A stretch of DNA of 32,286 nucleotides from Pseudomonas sp. (GCF_030690725.1 NZ_JAUYGD010000017.1:1-32286), one strand, 5' to 3'; positions 1 to 8,514 are shown, counted from the first letter of the stretch. Notes: generated by a model not told the origin, from the sequence alone. Made by a program: numbers and translations.

Positions 1-266
1 TGGGCGCCGAACGCAAACTGTTGATCAAGGCGCGCCGTGCCGAGTTCGGCCTGCTTGGCGCATCCAGCGGCCTGCTAGCGGCCTTTGGTTGCGAGCTGAT
101 CAGCTTCCTGCTCTATCGCAATGCCTTCGACCTCGACTGGCAGCCACATCCCTGGATGCACTTGATGCCCGAGATCGGCGCGCTATTGGTCGGCACGGCA
201 GGCGTTCTCGGCACGCGCAGGGCGCTAAACATCAGCCCGCTGACGGTGCTGCGCGAGGGCTGTTAG
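1..266 (+). CDS. FtsX-family ABC transporter permease, C-terminal fragment
   Basis: The frame is open from the left edge (first full codon at base 3) to a TAG at 264-266, so only the last 88 or so residues are present. It begins GAERKLLIKARRAEFG, followed by two hydrophobic stretches separated by a short loop, and ends in NISPLTVLREG. This is the typical end of the FtsX/MacB-type permeases such as YbbP, in which a conserved Gly-Ala-(Ser/Glu)-(Arg/Lys) segment precedes the last two membrane helices. Such permeases sit in the inner membrane with an ABC ATPase and are often linked to lipoprotein or lysophospholipid handling. The partner ATPase would lie to the left of the window. The gap to greB is only 31 bases, so co-transcription is possible. 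The family is clear; the substrate is not. Confidence 0.75.
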   Translation, partial: GAERKLLIKARRAEFGLLGASSGLLAAFGCELISFLLYRNAFDLDWQPHPWMHLMPEIGALLVGTAGVLGTRRALNISPLTVLREGC

Positions 267-297
267 ACTCGCGCACCACTCCCAACAAGCTGAACTA

Positions 298-795
298 ATG
301 AGTCGCTACCGCCCACCCCGCTCCGCCGGCACGCCCTTGATCACCCCCGAGGGCGAGGCTCGCATGCGCGCCGAGCTGCACGAGCTGTGGCATGTTCGCC
401 GCCCCCAGGTCACTCAGTCCGTTAGTGAAGCCGCTGCTCAAGGGGATCGCTCAGAGAACGCCGAATACACCTACGGTAAGAAGATGCTGCGCGAAATCGA
501 CAGCCGCGTACGTTTTCTGACCAAGCGCCTGGAAAACCTCAAGGTGGTCAGCGCCCGGCCCAGCGATCCGGACAAGGTCTACTTCGGCGCCTGGGTCACC
601 CTGGAAGATGAGGACGGCAGCGAGTCGCGCTACCGCATCATCGGCCCAGATGAGCTGGACCTGAAAAACAACCTGATCAGCATCGACTCGCCCCTGGCCC
701 GCGCCCTGATTGGCAAAAGCCTGGACGCCGAAGTGCGGGTGCAAACCCCGACCGGCGAGAAGACCTGGTACATCGTCGCGATCGACTACCCGTGA
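298..795 (+). CDS. greB: Transcription elongation factor GreB
   Basis: This 165-residue protein has the usual GreB length. The N-terminal coiled-coil domain (about residues 15-90) carries the acidic tip segment GDRSENAEYTYGKK, where the conserved D and E reach into the RNA polymerase secondary channel and stimulate cleavage of backtracked RNA. The C-terminal FKBP-like domain (about residues 92-160) binds polymerase. The segment NAEYTYGKKMLREIDSRVRFL and the basic N-terminal stretch favour GreB over GreA. The start is ATG at 298 with only a weak upstream Shine-Dalgarno sequence. The stop codon overlaps the GTG start of mnmC (GTGA, 792-795), so the two genes are probably translationally coupled. 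Confidence 0.95.
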   Translation: MSRYRPPRSAGTPLITPEGEARMRAELHELWHVRRPQVTQSVSEAAAQGDRSENAEYTYGKKMLREIDSRVRFLTKRLENLKVVSARPSDPDKVYFGAWVTLEDEDGSESRYRIIGPDELDLKNNLISIDSPLARALIGKSLDAEVRVQTPTGEKTWYIVAIDYP

Positions 796-2786
796 CCGAG
801 CCAAGCATGCCCCCCACCCCTGACGCGCCATACCAGCAAGCCCGCCTTGACTGGGATGAACAGGGTCAACCGCTGTCCAGCCAGTTCGCCGATGTGTATT
901 TCTCCAATGAGAATGCGCTGGCCGAAACCCGCTACGTGTTTCTCGCCAACAACCAGCTGCCGGAACGCTTCGCAGCGCTGACGGCCGATCAGCAGTTGGT
1001 GATTGGCGAAACCGGCTTCGGCACCGGGCTGAACTTTCTCTGCGCCTGGCAGCTGTTCGAACAGCACGCCGTGGCGGGCGCACGCCTGCACTTTGTCAGC
1101 GTGGAAAAATACCCGCTGAACAAGGCCGATCTACAACGTGCGCTGGCGTTGTGGCCGGAACTTGCGCCCTACGCCGAACAGTTGCTTGCGCAGTACGTGG
1201 CGCTGCACCCTGGCTTTCAGCGCCTGATTTTTGCTGACGGGCGTATCGTCCTGACCCTGCTGATCGGCGATGCGCTGCAGCTATTCGGCCAACTGGATGC
1301 CAAGGTCGATGCCTGGTTTCTCGACGGCTTTGCGCCGGCGAAAAACCCGGATATGTGGACGCCGGAGTTGTTCGCCGAACTGGCCCGGCTGTCCCACGCC
1401 AGCACCACCCTAGGCACCTTTACCAGCACCGGTTATGTACGCCGCCGCCTCAACGATGCAGGCTTCAAGATGAAGCGCGTGCCGGGCCTGGGAAAAAAAT
1501 GGGAAGTGCTTAAAGGCGGTTTTATCGGTACAGCCGAGACCACCGAAAAGCCCTGGTTTGCTCGCCCAGCGCAGCCTGCTGGCCCGCGCACTGCCATTGT
1601 GATAGGCGCAGGTCTAGCCGGCTGCGCCACCGCCGCCAGCCTGGCCCAGCGCGGTTGGCAGGTCACCTTACTGGAGCGCCACCACGCCATCGCCCAGGAA
1701 GCCTCGGGTAACCCACAAGGGGTGCTCTACCTCAAGCTCTCTGCGCACCACACCACACTGTCACGCCTGATCGTCAGCGGCTACGGCCATAGTCGTCGAC
1801 TGCTGGAACAGCTGCAGAAAGGCCAGGACTGGGATAACTGCGGCGTGCTGCAGCTGGCTTTCGACACCAAGGAAGCGCAGCGCCAGGCGCAGCTTGCTGC
1901 GGCCTTTCCGGCCGACCTGCTGACGAACCTGGACAGAAACGCCGCCGAAGCCCAAGCCGGCATTCCCCTGCACGCCGGTGGCCTATTCTATCCCGAGGCG
2001 GGCTGGGTGCATCCGCCGGCGCTGTGTGCACTGCTTGGCCAACATCCGAATATCCGCCTGCAGCTGCATCAGGAAGCGCTGGAACTGCGCCGTGACGGTA
2101 AACGCTGGCAGGCTTGGAATGGCGAGCAACTGCTGGCCAGCGCCAGTGTGGTAGTGCTGGCCAGTGCTGCCGAGATTAAGAGTTTTAGCCAAAGCTCAGG
2201 CTTACCGCTTAAACGCATTCGCGGGCAGATCAGCCGCCTGCCCGCTACTGAAGCCAGCCGTGCATTAAGTACGGTGGTGTGCGCCGAAGGTTACGTCGCC
2301 CCGGCACGTCTGGATGAACACACCCTGGGGGCGAGTTTCGATTTCAACAGTGACGACTTGACGCTGAACAGCGCCGATCATGCAAGCAACCTGCAACTGC
2401 TGGAAGAAATCTCGCCTGAGCTTTGCGGCGCGCTAAACACCGCAGCGCTCGACCCCGAATACCTAGAAGGTCGCGCGGCTTTTCGCTGCACCAGCCCGGA
2501 CTACCTGCCGATTGTCGGCCCGTTAGCCGACGCAGCCGCCTTTGCCGAGGCTTATGCGGTGCTAAGCAAGGATGCCCGCCAGGTGCCGGAAACACCCTGC
2601 CCCTGGCTCGACGGCCTGTATATCAACAGTGGGCATGGCTCACGCGGGCTGATCACCGCGCCGCTGTCCGGCGAGCTGATCGCCGCCTGGCTTGACAACG
2701 AGCCGCTGCCAGTGCCTGCCGATGTGGCGCAGGCCTGCCATCCGAATCGCTTCGCCTTGCGTGCGCTGATCCGTAATAAACCCTAG
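792..2786 (+). CDS. mnmC: Bifunctional tRNA mnm5s2U biosynthesis enzyme MnmC
   Basis: The 664-residue protein catalyses the last two steps of 5-methylaminomethyl-2-thiouridine formation at the wobble base of certain tRNAs. The N-terminal methyltransferase half (about residues 1-250) contains the SAM-binding glycine motif GETGFGTGLNFL near residue 73 and the segment WFLDGFAPAKNPDMW. The C-terminal half is an FAD-dependent oxidoreductase that removes the carboxymethyl group of cmnm5U. It begins with the Rossmann motif VIGAGLAGCATA near residue 270 and ends with the conserved NSGHGSRGL near residue 612. The chosen start is GTG at 792, which overlaps the greB stop; an ATG at 807 would remove five residues and cannot be excluded. 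The gene ends convergent to rlmKL, inside the left end of a palindromic repeat. Confidence 0.96.
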   Translation: MTEPSMPPTPDAPYQQARLDWDEQGQPLSSQFADVYFSNENALAETRYVFLANNQLPERFAALTADQQLVIGETGFGTGLNFLCAWQLFEQHAVAGARLHFVSVEKYPLNKADLQRALALWPELAPYAEQLLAQYVALHPGFQRLIFADGRIVLTLLIGDALQLFGQLDAKVDAWFLDGFAPAKNPDMWTPELFAELARLSHASTTLGTFTSTGYVRRRLNDAGFKMKRVPGLGKKWEVLKGGFIGTAETTEKPWFARPAQPAGPRTAIVIGAGLAGCATAASLAQRGWQVTLLERHHAIAQEASGNPQGVLYLKLSAHHTTLSRLIVSGYGHSRRLLEQLQKGQDWDNCGVLQLAFDTKEAQRQAQLAAAFPADLLTNLDRNAAEAQAGIPLHAGGLFYPEAGWVHPPALCALLGQHPNIRLQLHQEALELRRDGKRWQAWNGEQLLASASVVVLASAAEIKSFSQSSGLPLKRIRGQISRLPATEASRALSTVVCAEGYVAPARLDEHTLGASFDFNSDDLTLNSADHASNLQLLEEISPELCGALNTAALDPEYLEGRAAFRCTSPDYLPIVGPLADAAAFAEAYAVLSKDARQVPETPCPWLDGLYINSGHGSRGLITAPLSGELIAAWLDNEPLPVPADVAQACHPNRFALRALIRNKP

Positions 2787-2879
2787 GTTGGGTCGGGCGG
2801 CGTTCCGTTGAGGCGCTCAGCGAAGCCCAACGAGATATGCCGCCGCTCGTTGGGCTTCGCTGCGCTCCACACCAACCTA
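2784..2879. repeat. REP-like palindromic element between mnmC and rlmKL
   Basis: Outer arms TAGGTTGG (2784-2791) and CCAACCTA (2872-2879) enclose an inner near-perfect stem. The inner arms are 2813-2834 and 2846-2865 (the right arm reads CTCGTTGGGCTTCGCTGCGC) with an 11-base loop. This is the layout of the short dispersed palindromes common between convergent genes in Pseudomonas genomes. The left arm includes the mnmC stop codon, so the element abuts both genes. It could also work as a bidirectional terminator, although neither side has a long T run. Confidence 0.7.
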
Positions 2880-2888
2880 CCTGCGACC

Positions 2889-5162
2889 TCAACCGCGCAG
2901 GCTAAAACGCCAGGCGCGGTGGATTTTCTGGTTGCGGGCAAAATCCGGGTCGAGAGTCGATACACTGATTTCTTCAACCTGATAACGCGCGGCCAAGCTC
3001 TCATCGAGCTCAAACTTGCGGAAGTTGTTGGAGAAATACAGCACGCCGTCCTTGGTCAGGCGAGCCATGGCCAGGTCGAGCAGCTGCACATGATCGCGCT
3101 GCACGTCGAAGATGCCTTCCATGCGCTTGGAGTTGGAGAAGGTCGGCGGGTCGATAAAGATCAGCTCGTATTCGCCACGGTCTTCGGCCAACCAGGCCAT
3201 CACATCACCTTGCTCCAGACGATTCTTGTCGGAGAAACCGTTGAGCGACAGGTTGCGCCACGCCCAGTCCAGGTAGGTTTTCGACAGGTCGACACTGGTG
3301 GTGGTGCGCGCGCCGCCCTTGGCCGCATGCACGGTGGCCGTGGCGGTGTAGCAGAACAGGTTGAGGAAGCGCTTGCCGGCAGCCTCTTTCTGAATACGCA
3401 GACGCAGCGGACGGTGATCGAGGAACAGGCCGGTGTCCAGGTAATCGGTGAGGTTGACCAGCAGCTTTACGCCGCCCTCGCTGACTTCCATAAACTGGCC
3501 TTGGGTGGCCTGGCGCTGGTACTGCTTGGTGCCGCTCTGGCGCTCACGGCGCTTGATCACCACCTTGTTCTTGTCGACACCCAGCGCCTGCGGAATCGCG
3601 GCGATGGCATCAAACATGCGCTCTTTGGCTTTCTCAGGGTCAATGGACTTGGGTGCGGCATATTCCTGCACATGCACCCAGTCACCATACAAGTCCACCG
3701 CCATGGAATATTCCGGCATATCGGCGTCATACAGGCGGTAGCACTCAACGCCCTCCTTGCGCGCCCATTTACCCAGCAGCTTGAGGTTCTTCTGCAGGCG
3801 ATTGGCAAACATCTGCCCGCCTTCGCTCAAGCGCGCCAGCTCAACCACCGGGGCAGGTGCAGGCGCCGGTTTGATCGGGTTGCCGTTCTTGTTGTACTGA
3901 CGCTCCAGCGGTTCCAGCGGGGATTTGTCAGCTTCGGCCTGTTCGCGATCACGTTCGCGCTGCTCGGGAGTACGGCGCTCGCCAGTGACGAACTGCTCGG
4001 GCTGCACCTTGATCAGCAGCAGCTTGCACGGTAGCGCGCCGTTCCAGAAGGCGTACTGCTTGTGGCTGCGGATGCCCATGCGCTTGCCCAAATCCGGCGC
4101 GCCGGTAAATACCGCCGCCTCCCAGCCCATGCAGGCCTGACGCAGACGCTCGCCGAGGTTCTGGTATAGGTACAGCAAGCTGGCTTCATCACCCAGGCGC
4201 TCGCCGTAGGGTGGATTGCAGATCACCAGGCCTTTCTGGTTCTGATCCGGACGCGGCTCGAAGGTCGCCACTTCGCCCTGATAGACCTTGATCCAATCAC
4301 TCATGCCAGCGCGTTCGATGTTATTGCGCGCTGGCTGAATCAGCCGTGGATCGGCTTCATAGCCGCGAATCCACAGCGGTGGCTTGGCCATGCCTGCTGC
4401 CGCACGCTCTTCGGCTTCGGCATGCACTTTCTTCCACAAAGCCGGCACATGGCCCAGCCATTTGCTGAAGCCCCATTGCTCACGGGTCATATTCGGCGCG
4501 ATATCGGCGGCGATCATCGCCGCCTCAACCAGGAAGGTGCCAACACCGCACATCGGGTCAGCTAGAGCGCCACCTTCGGCGGCAATACGCGGCCAGCCAG
4601 CGCGGATCAGGACAGCAGCGGCGAGGTTTTCCTTCAGCGGCGCAGCGCCCTGCTGCAGGCGATAACCGCGCTGATGCAGGCTATGGCCGGACAGGTCGAG
4701 GGAGAGAATCGCCTCACCGCGATCCAGGCGCAGATGAATGCGCAGATCCGGGTTGAGCTTATCGACCGATGGCCGCGTGCCATCTTTCAGGCGCAGCTTG
4801 TCGACGATGGCGTCCTTGACCTTCAAGGCACCGAAATGGGTGTTGTCGATGCCAGAGCCATTACCGCTGAATTCCACAGCCAGGCTGCCGGTGGATTCCA
4901 GGTGCTCGAACCAGTCGACCTCCAGCACGCCTTCGTAGAGGCTCTGGGCGTCCTGCACGCTGTAGCGCTTGAGCACCAACAGCACGCGGTTGGCCAGGCG
5001 CGACCACAGGCACAGGCGGTAGGCGGTCTCCATGTCGGCCATGCCACGAATGGCTGAGGTGTGCTCACGCGCATCTTCAAGGCCGAGGCTGCTGGCTTCT
5101 TCGAGCAGCAAGCCTTCAAGGCCCTTGGGGCAAGTGAGGAAGAGTTCGTAACGATCCGACAT
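2889..5162 (-). CDS. rlmL: Bifunctional 23S rRNA methyltransferase RlmKL
   Basis: This 757-residue fusion has the usual length for gammaproteobacterial RlmKL. An N-terminal THUMP RNA-binding domain (about residues 45-155) is followed by the RlmL methyltransferase, which makes m2G2445 of 23S rRNA; its motif NPPYGERL lies near residue 315, and LADPMCGVGTFLVEAA marks the SAM site. A charged linker around residues 395-440 leads into the RlmK half, which makes m7G2069. That half has NLFCYTATATVHAAKGGA for SAM binding and FIDPPTFSNSKRM near residue 666. The ATG at 5160-5162 gives the usual MSDRYELFLTCPKGLE start. The gene is convergent with mnmC and divergent from rmf, from which it is separated by a 424-base region. 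Confidence 0.96.
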   Translation of the reverse strand: MSDRYELFLTCPKGLEGLLLEEASSLGLEDAREHTSAIRGMADMETAYRLCLWSRLANRVLLVLKRYSVQDAQSLYEGVLEVDWFEHLESTGSLAVEFSGNGSGIDNTHFGALKVKDAIVDKLRLKDGTRPSVDKLNPDLRIHLRLDRGEAILSLDLSGHSLHQRGYRLQQGAAPLKENLAAAVLIRAGWPRIAAEGGALADPMCGVGTFLVEAAMIAADIAPNMTREQWGFSKWLGHVPALWKKVHAEAEERAAAGMAKPPLWIRGYEADPRLIQPARNNIERAGMSDWIKVYQGEVATFEPRPDQNQKGLVICNPPYGERLGDEASLLYLYQNLGERLRQACMGWEAAVFTGAPDLGKRMGIRSHKQYAFWNGALPCKLLLIKVQPEQFVTGERRTPEQRERDREQAEADKSPLEPLERQYNKNGNPIKPAPAPAPVVELARLSEGGQMFANRLQKNLKLLGKWARKEGVECYRLYDADMPEYSMAVDLYGDWVHVQEYAAPKSIDPEKAKERMFDAIAAIPQALGVDKNKVVIKRRERQSGTKQYQRQATQGQFMEVSEGGVKLLVNLTDYLDTGLFLDHRPLRLRIQKEAAGKRFLNLFCYTATATVHAAKGGARTTTSVDLSKTYLDWAWRNLSLNGFSDKNRLEQGDVMAWLAEDRGEYELIFIDPPTFSNSKRMEGIFDVQRDHVQLLDLAMARLTKDGVLYFSNNFRKFELDESLAARYQVEEISVSTLDPDFARNQKIHRAWRFSLRG

Positions 5163-5586
5163 GGGAGTTTCCAGTGCCTAAGGCAATCAACGGCGCGCAG
5201 ACAAATCAGCACGGCCAAAATAAGTGACAAAGCGTCGCAGCGCGACCCTTCGTCGGAATAAACAACAGTCTCAATCGCAATTCATTCGCGATAGCAAAAC
5301 ACCAGCACACCCGACGCATAGGCCCACAGCATAGGCGCTACAGCGAAAACTCCGGGCCCCTGCCATAACGCCTTATGGCCTGACCCTCAAAAAGGTTACG
5401 TCCTTATGACGAAACGGTCATTCACAGGCACCCGCGCATTCGTTAGAAATCTACCTAGGCCAGCACTGCAACGGTGCTGGCAAGGAGGCTCGCGACGCCG
5501 GCAGCGGACTCCGTAGGCAGAACTTTCTGCCTGACCTTGCTACAAGGTCTAAGGGACATAACAGTCAACATTGAGGGCTTCACCCT
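5163..5586 (+). ncRNA. rmf 5' leader, candidate rmf RNA motif
   Basis: This 424-base gap contains no credible protein gene but has clear RNA structure on the rmf strand. Hairpin 1 pairs 5459-5466 with 5474-5481 (GCCAGCAC/GTGCTGGC). Hairpin 2 pairs AGGCAG (5515-5520) with CTGCCT (5527-5532). Hairpin 3, directly after it, pairs GACCTTG (5533-5539) with CAAGGTC (5543-5549). A conserved structured element upstream of rmf in Pseudomonas, called the rmf RNA motif, has been described, and position and genus fit that element. I could not compare the sequence with the published consensus, so the identity is inferred. The rmf and rlmKL promoters must also lie here, but I see no convincing -10/-35 pair. 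Confidence 0.55.
5573..5586 (+). promoter_or_regulatory. rmf ribosome binding site with possible masking hairpin
   Basis: The Shine-Dalgarno GAGGG (5573-5577) sits nine bases ahead of the rmf ATG. AGGG (5574-5577) can pair with CCCT (5583-5586) across a five-base loop, which would hide the ribosome binding site. The stem is only four base pairs, so the effect would be weak unless it is stabilised by the structured leader upstream. Confidence 0.35.
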
Positions 5587-5802
5587 ATGAGAAGACTTAA
5601 GCGTGATCCGTTAGAAAGAGCTTTTTTGCGCGGCTATCAATACGGCATCAGTGGTAAATCCCGCGAACTCTGTCCATTCACCCTCCCCTCAGTCCGCCAA
5701 GCCTGGTTAAACGGCTGGCGCGAAGGCCGCGGTGACAATTGGGACGGCATGACCGGCACCGCCGGCATCCATCGACTCAACGAACTTCACGCTGTCGGCT
5801 GA
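5587..5802 (+). CDS. rmf: Ribosome modulation factor RMF
   Basis: This 71-residue basic protein has the full RMF signature: MRRLKRDPLERAFLRGYQYG, then SGKSRELCPF, then QAWLNGWREGR. RMF is made in stationary phase or slow growth and binds near the 16S rRNA 3' end, turning 70S ribosomes into inactive 100S dimers together with hibernation-promoting factor. The length is slightly above that of the E. coli protein (55 residues) because of a C-terminal tail ending LNELHAVG, as is usual in pseudomonads. It is a single-gene unit with a long structured leader and its own strong terminator just downstream. Confidence 0.96.
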   Translation: MRRLKRDPLERAFLRGYQYGISGKSRELCPFTLPSVRQAWLNGWREGRGDNWDGMTGTAGIHRLNELHAVG

Positions 5803-5859
5803 TTCAGGAACCTACCGACTCACCATGCGCGCTCCATCCGAGCGGCGGGCGCGAGCCCA

Positions 5860-5888
5860 GGGGCTCCTTTAAGGAGCCCTTTTTATTT
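5860..5888 (+). terminator. Intrinsic terminator of rmf
   Basis: GGGCTCCT (5861-5868) pairs with AGGAGCCC (5872-5879) across a three-base loop. It is followed by TTTTTATTTT, giving a strong stem with a U tract on the plus strand. It lies between rmf and the convergent pyrD stop. Confidence 0.92.
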
Positions 5889-6917
5889 TCAGGCCTTGTG
5901 TGGCAGCGCCGCGATTGCATCCACCGCTTCGCGGATCAATGCCGGGCCCTTGTAGATAAAGCCGGAATAAATCTGCACCAGGCTGGCACCGGCGGCGATC
6001 TTCTCAGCCGCATGCTTACCCTCGCTAATCCCACCCACGGCGATGATCGGCAAACGTCCTTTCAACTCACCAGCCAGTACCTGAACAATGTGCGTGCTCT
6101 TCTCGCGCACCGGCGCACCGGACAATCCGCCCGCCTCATCGGCACACTCCAGCCCATGCACACCTTCGCGGCCCAGTGTGGTGTTGGTGGCGATCACCGC
6201 ATCCATGCCGGCTTCAACCAGCGCGCTGGCCACTTCGATGGTTTCTTCATCGCTCATGTCCGGCGCGATCTTGATCGCCAGCGGCACACGCTTGCCGTAC
6301 TGCGCAGCCAGATCTTCCTGACGCTTGCGCAGGGCTTCGAGCAACTGCTTGAGCGAGTCACCAAACTGCAGGCTGCGCAGCCCAGGCGTATTCGGCGAGC
6401 TGACGTTAACGGTGACGTAGCTGGCGTGTTGATAGACCTTATCCAGACACAACAGGTAGTCATCCACTGCGTTTTCGACCGGTGTATCGAAGTTTTTGCC
6501 GATATTGATACCCAGCACGCCCTTGTATTTGGCCGCCTGGACGCGGGCCAGCAGGTGGTCAACGCCGTGGTTATTGAAGCCCATGCGATTGATGATCGCC
6601 TCGGCCTCAGGCAAGCGGAACAAGCGCGGCTTCGGGTTACCCGGCTGCGGACGCGGCGTCACGGTGCCGATTTCCACAAAACCAAAGCCCAGCTGAGCAA
6701 AACCATCGATGGCATCGCCATTCTTGTCCAAGCCGGCAGCCAAACCGACCGGGTTGGGAAATTCCAGCCCCATCACCTTGACCGGCAGCGCGGCCGGGCT
6801 CTTGGTCAGTAAGCCATTAAGCCCCAGACGACCGCCCGCACCGATCAAGTCGATGGACAGTTCATGGGAGGCTTCGGGGGAAAGTTTGAACAGCAGCTCG
6901 CGGGCCAGGGTATACAT
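5889..6917 (-). CDS. pyrD: Dihydroorotate dehydrogenase (quinone), class 2
   Basis: The 342-residue membrane-associated flavoenzyme oxidises dihydroorotate to orotate in pyrimidine synthesis and passes electrons to ubiquinone. The N-terminal helical extension ([19 protein letters not shown]) typical of class 2 enzymes is present. [10 protein letters not shown] near residue 59 and [19 protein letters not shown] belong to the FMN barrel. [11 protein letters not shown] near residue 172 contains the catalytic serine of class 2 enzymes; class 1 enzymes have cysteine. [11 protein letters not shown] and AVGGIS..G..A.EK..AGA complete the FMN and phosphate site. A TATAAT-like hexamer lies 36 bases upstream on the coding strand. 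The gene converges on rmf. Confidence 0.97.
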   Translation of the reverse strand: MYTLARELLFKLSPEASHELSIDLIGAGGRLGLNGLLTKSPAALPVKVMGLEFPNPVGLAAGLDKNGDAIDGFAQLGFGFVEIGTVTPRPQPGNPKPRLFRLPEAEAIINRMGFNNHGVDHLLARVQAAKYKGVLGINIGKNFDTPVENAVDDYLLCLDKVYQHASYVTVNVSSPNTPGLRSLQFGDSLKQLLEALRKRQEDLAAQYGKRVPLAIKIAPDMSDEETIEVASALVEAGMDAVIATNTTLGREGVHGLECADEAGGLSGAPVREKSTHIVQVLAGELKGRLPIIAVGGISEGKHAAEKIAAGASLVQIYSGFIYKGPALIREAVDAIAALPHKA

Positions 6918-6953
6918 GGGCAGGCTTAGCTCGATAAAGTTACAAAGGCCGCG

Positions 6954-6959
6954 ATTATA
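6954..6959 (-). promoter_or_regulatory. Candidate -10 box of pyrD
   Basis: The minus strand reads TATAAT exactly, about 36 bases upstream of the pyrD ATG. No good -35 hexamer is found at 16-18 bases, so the promoter is suggestive only. A G+C-rich dyad (GCGCCT 6969-6974 / AGGCGC 6983-6988, with CTGATAG 6973-6979 / CTATCAG 6995-7001 as an alternative pairing) lies just upstream, across the DUF2835 stop codon. Confidence 0.35.
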
Positions 6960-6997
6960 GCCGGCTGCGCGCCTGATAGGCGAGGCGCACGGCGCTA

Positions 6998-7219
6998 TCA
7001 GCCCAAGCGGCGCAGGCTGAGTAACTCACCGGCCGCGCTGAACTCGAGCTCGAAGGAACCATAGACACCGTCATGGGTCAGAAATGGCCGAAAATGATGG
7101 GCCGGCACACTGACACTCCGTCCGTCGCGACTTTGCACTAATATCCGGTTGGCACGCCCTTGATAGACCACACGCAAGCGCTCGGCCGATAACGCAATAT
7201 CAAACACCAGACTGGGCAT
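6998..7219 (-). CDS. DUF2835 family small protein
   Basis: This 73-residue protein ([20 protein letters not shown]...) matches my memory of the DUF2835 family: short pseudomonad proteins of unknown function with a conserved [29 protein letters not shown] core. I chose the internal ATG at 7217-7219 because AAGGTG stands five to six bases before it and the longer frame (to 7297) adds a low-complexity, Cys/Arg-rich stretch that does not look like protein. No signal peptide or membrane segment is visible. The gene lies 80 bases upstream of pyrD on the same strand and may share a transcript with it. It has no known function. Confidence 0.8.
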   Translation of the reverse strand: MPSLVFDIALSAERLRVVYQGRANRILVQSRDGRSVSVPAHHFRPFLTHDGVYGSFELEFSAAGELLSLRRLG

Positions 7220-7519
7220 GGAGGCACCTTTGCAACTGACTGCAGCAATCTTGCCATACGCCGCGCGCCTGCCCGGTAAAAAATGGCAGAACGCCATTGT
7301 TTACCTCGCTGGCGACGCCTCGCAGGGTTTCCGTTCATGGACGACAGGCCATAGAAAATTACCGGGAGTATTTTTTAACGTCGCGCAGCGACGGCCCGAG
7401 GGGTGGCTGCCAGGAATGGCGGGCCATAAAAAACCTGTCCCCACGGCCGATAAAGCCTGTGCAGTGCTCAGCGGGCTCTGCCAAACTGCTAATGGTGATT
7501 TCGGAGTTCGTACCTGGCC
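7220..7519. other. Divergent intergenic region, DUF2835 / DUF6685-like gene
   Basis: These 300 bases hold no supported gene. They include a hairpin AATGGC (7282-7287) / GCCATT (7293-7298) that, on the minus strand, is followed by a short T run and so resembles a terminator in the DUF2835 leader. A second small dyad is CGTCGC (7379-7384) / GCGACG (7388-7393). An A+T-rich patch around 7355-7378 could hold the promoter for the plus-strand gene, but I cannot define hexamers. Confidence 0.5.
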
Positions 7520-8398
7520 ATGAGTCTGTCTGAGCAGCCTTCCACCCTCAGCTCACGCCTCGGTGCCTTAGCGCAACGGCTAGGCCTTATCGGCCGTGGG
7601 CAACGCCAGATACTTGAGCGGGCCAGCCAGCTTCGCCTGCCCTTCAGCCCCCTGCCGCAACTGCGTGAAAGCATCTGCTGGCAAGACGGCCCACAGCTAC
7701 ACCGCCTGATAGACCTACCGCGCAGCGCACTCTCTGGCCCCGTTCAGGAAGACAAGGCGCAAGCACATGCCATGCTGGTGCGGGTGATCGAGGCGCAAGA
7801 ACAGCAGCTGTCATCGTTCGACCTGCGCATGATCGATGGACTATCGACCTGCAACCCTCAGCAAGCCAACCACGCCAGCTTCGAGGCTTTCGCCGCCAGC
7901 GAACCCTGCCGTCAGGTTCGCATCATCAGTTACAAGGACTTCGTCAAAGCCATCAGCCAGGCGCTACCACGCTTTCTCGCTGGCGAACGCATCATCCTGC
8001 GTCAAGCCAGCTGGCGTGGCGAGCGGGTGTTCTGGGCCGGCGAGCATCATAGTGAGGCCTTCGCCTGCGCCATTGCCTACGCCCGCAGGCGCGAGCTGGA
8101 GGTCAACCTACCAGCCGAACTCAACCATTACCGCTTGAGTGAACAAGGCATCAGCAACCTGCAGCAGCACTATCACGTATTGGGCATGCCCAACGCGGCC
8201 TGGAGTGACCCTGCGTTTATGGCGCTGCTATTGGATAACGGCCTACCCTACGCGCGCCTATCCCTGCTGGGCGGTACTGGTTCACCGGAGTTTCTCCTGC
8301 TGCCCAAGCATTCAACCGAGGCCACAGCCTTGGGAGAAGGTCTACGCCTGGCGGGGGCGCCGGATGTGGTGGGGTATCTGCAACAACTACAGACCTAA
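7520..8398 (+). CDS. Conserved protein of unknown function (DUF6685-like)
   Basis: This 292-residue soluble protein has no signal peptide or membrane helix. I associate the sequence with the pseudomonad DUF6685 family from memory of conserved segments such as LAQRLGLIGRGQRQILERASQL, WQDGPQLH, SGPVQEDKAQAHA, EPCRQVRIISYKDF and EGLRLAGAPDVVGYLQ; this cannot be confirmed here. The middle part holds FLAGERIILRQASWRGERVFWAGE. I see no catalytic motif. The ATG at 7520 has only a distant GGAG (7502-7505), so initiation may be weak. It is a monocistron divergent from DUF2835, followed by a hairpin cluster. Confidence 0.65.
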   Translation: MSLSEQPSTLSSRLGALAQRLGLIGRGQRQILERASQLRLPFSPLPQLRESICWQDGPQLHRLIDLPRSALSGPVQEDKAQAHAMLVRVIEAQEQQLSSFDLRMIDGLSTCNPQQANHASFEAFAASEPCRQVRIISYKDFVKAISQALPRFLAGERIILRQASWRGERVFWAGEHHSEAFACAIAYARRRELEVNLPAELNHYRLSEQGISNLQQHYHVLGMPNAAWSDPAFMALLLDNGLPYARLSLLGGTGSPEFLLLPKHSTEATALGEGLRLAGAPDVVGYLQQLQT

Positions 8399-8422
8399 TC
8401 CACCAGACCGTGGTTTCTCATA

Positions 8423-8485
8423 GCTGAATTCCCCCTGTAAATTCAGCAACCCATGTGCAAATCAGTTGCACATGCTCACCTGAGC
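8423..8485 (+). terminator. Three consecutive hairpins after the DUF6685-like gene
   Basis: GCTGAATT (8423-8430) pairs with AATTCAGC (8440-8447). CATGTGCAA (8452-8460) pairs with TTGCACATG (8466-8474). GCTCA (8474-8478) pairs with TGAGC (8481-8485). None is followed by a clear T run, so their role as terminators is uncertain; they could be the 3' end of the upstream mRNA or a small repeat element. Confidence 0.4.
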
Positions 8486-8514
8486 AACTATCTGCGCCAT
8501 AAGTATTGAGCCAT

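Noticed and set aside
2808..4034. Long plus-strand frame opposite rlmKL
   Set aside because: It lies antisense to the well-supported RlmKL gene, has no recognisable domain or ribosome site, and its composition reflects the opposite strand of a G+C-rich gene.
5163..5586. Small coding gene in the rlmKL-rmf gap
   Set aside because: Short frames here lack ribosome sites and overlap the structured rmf leader; RNA structure explains the region better.
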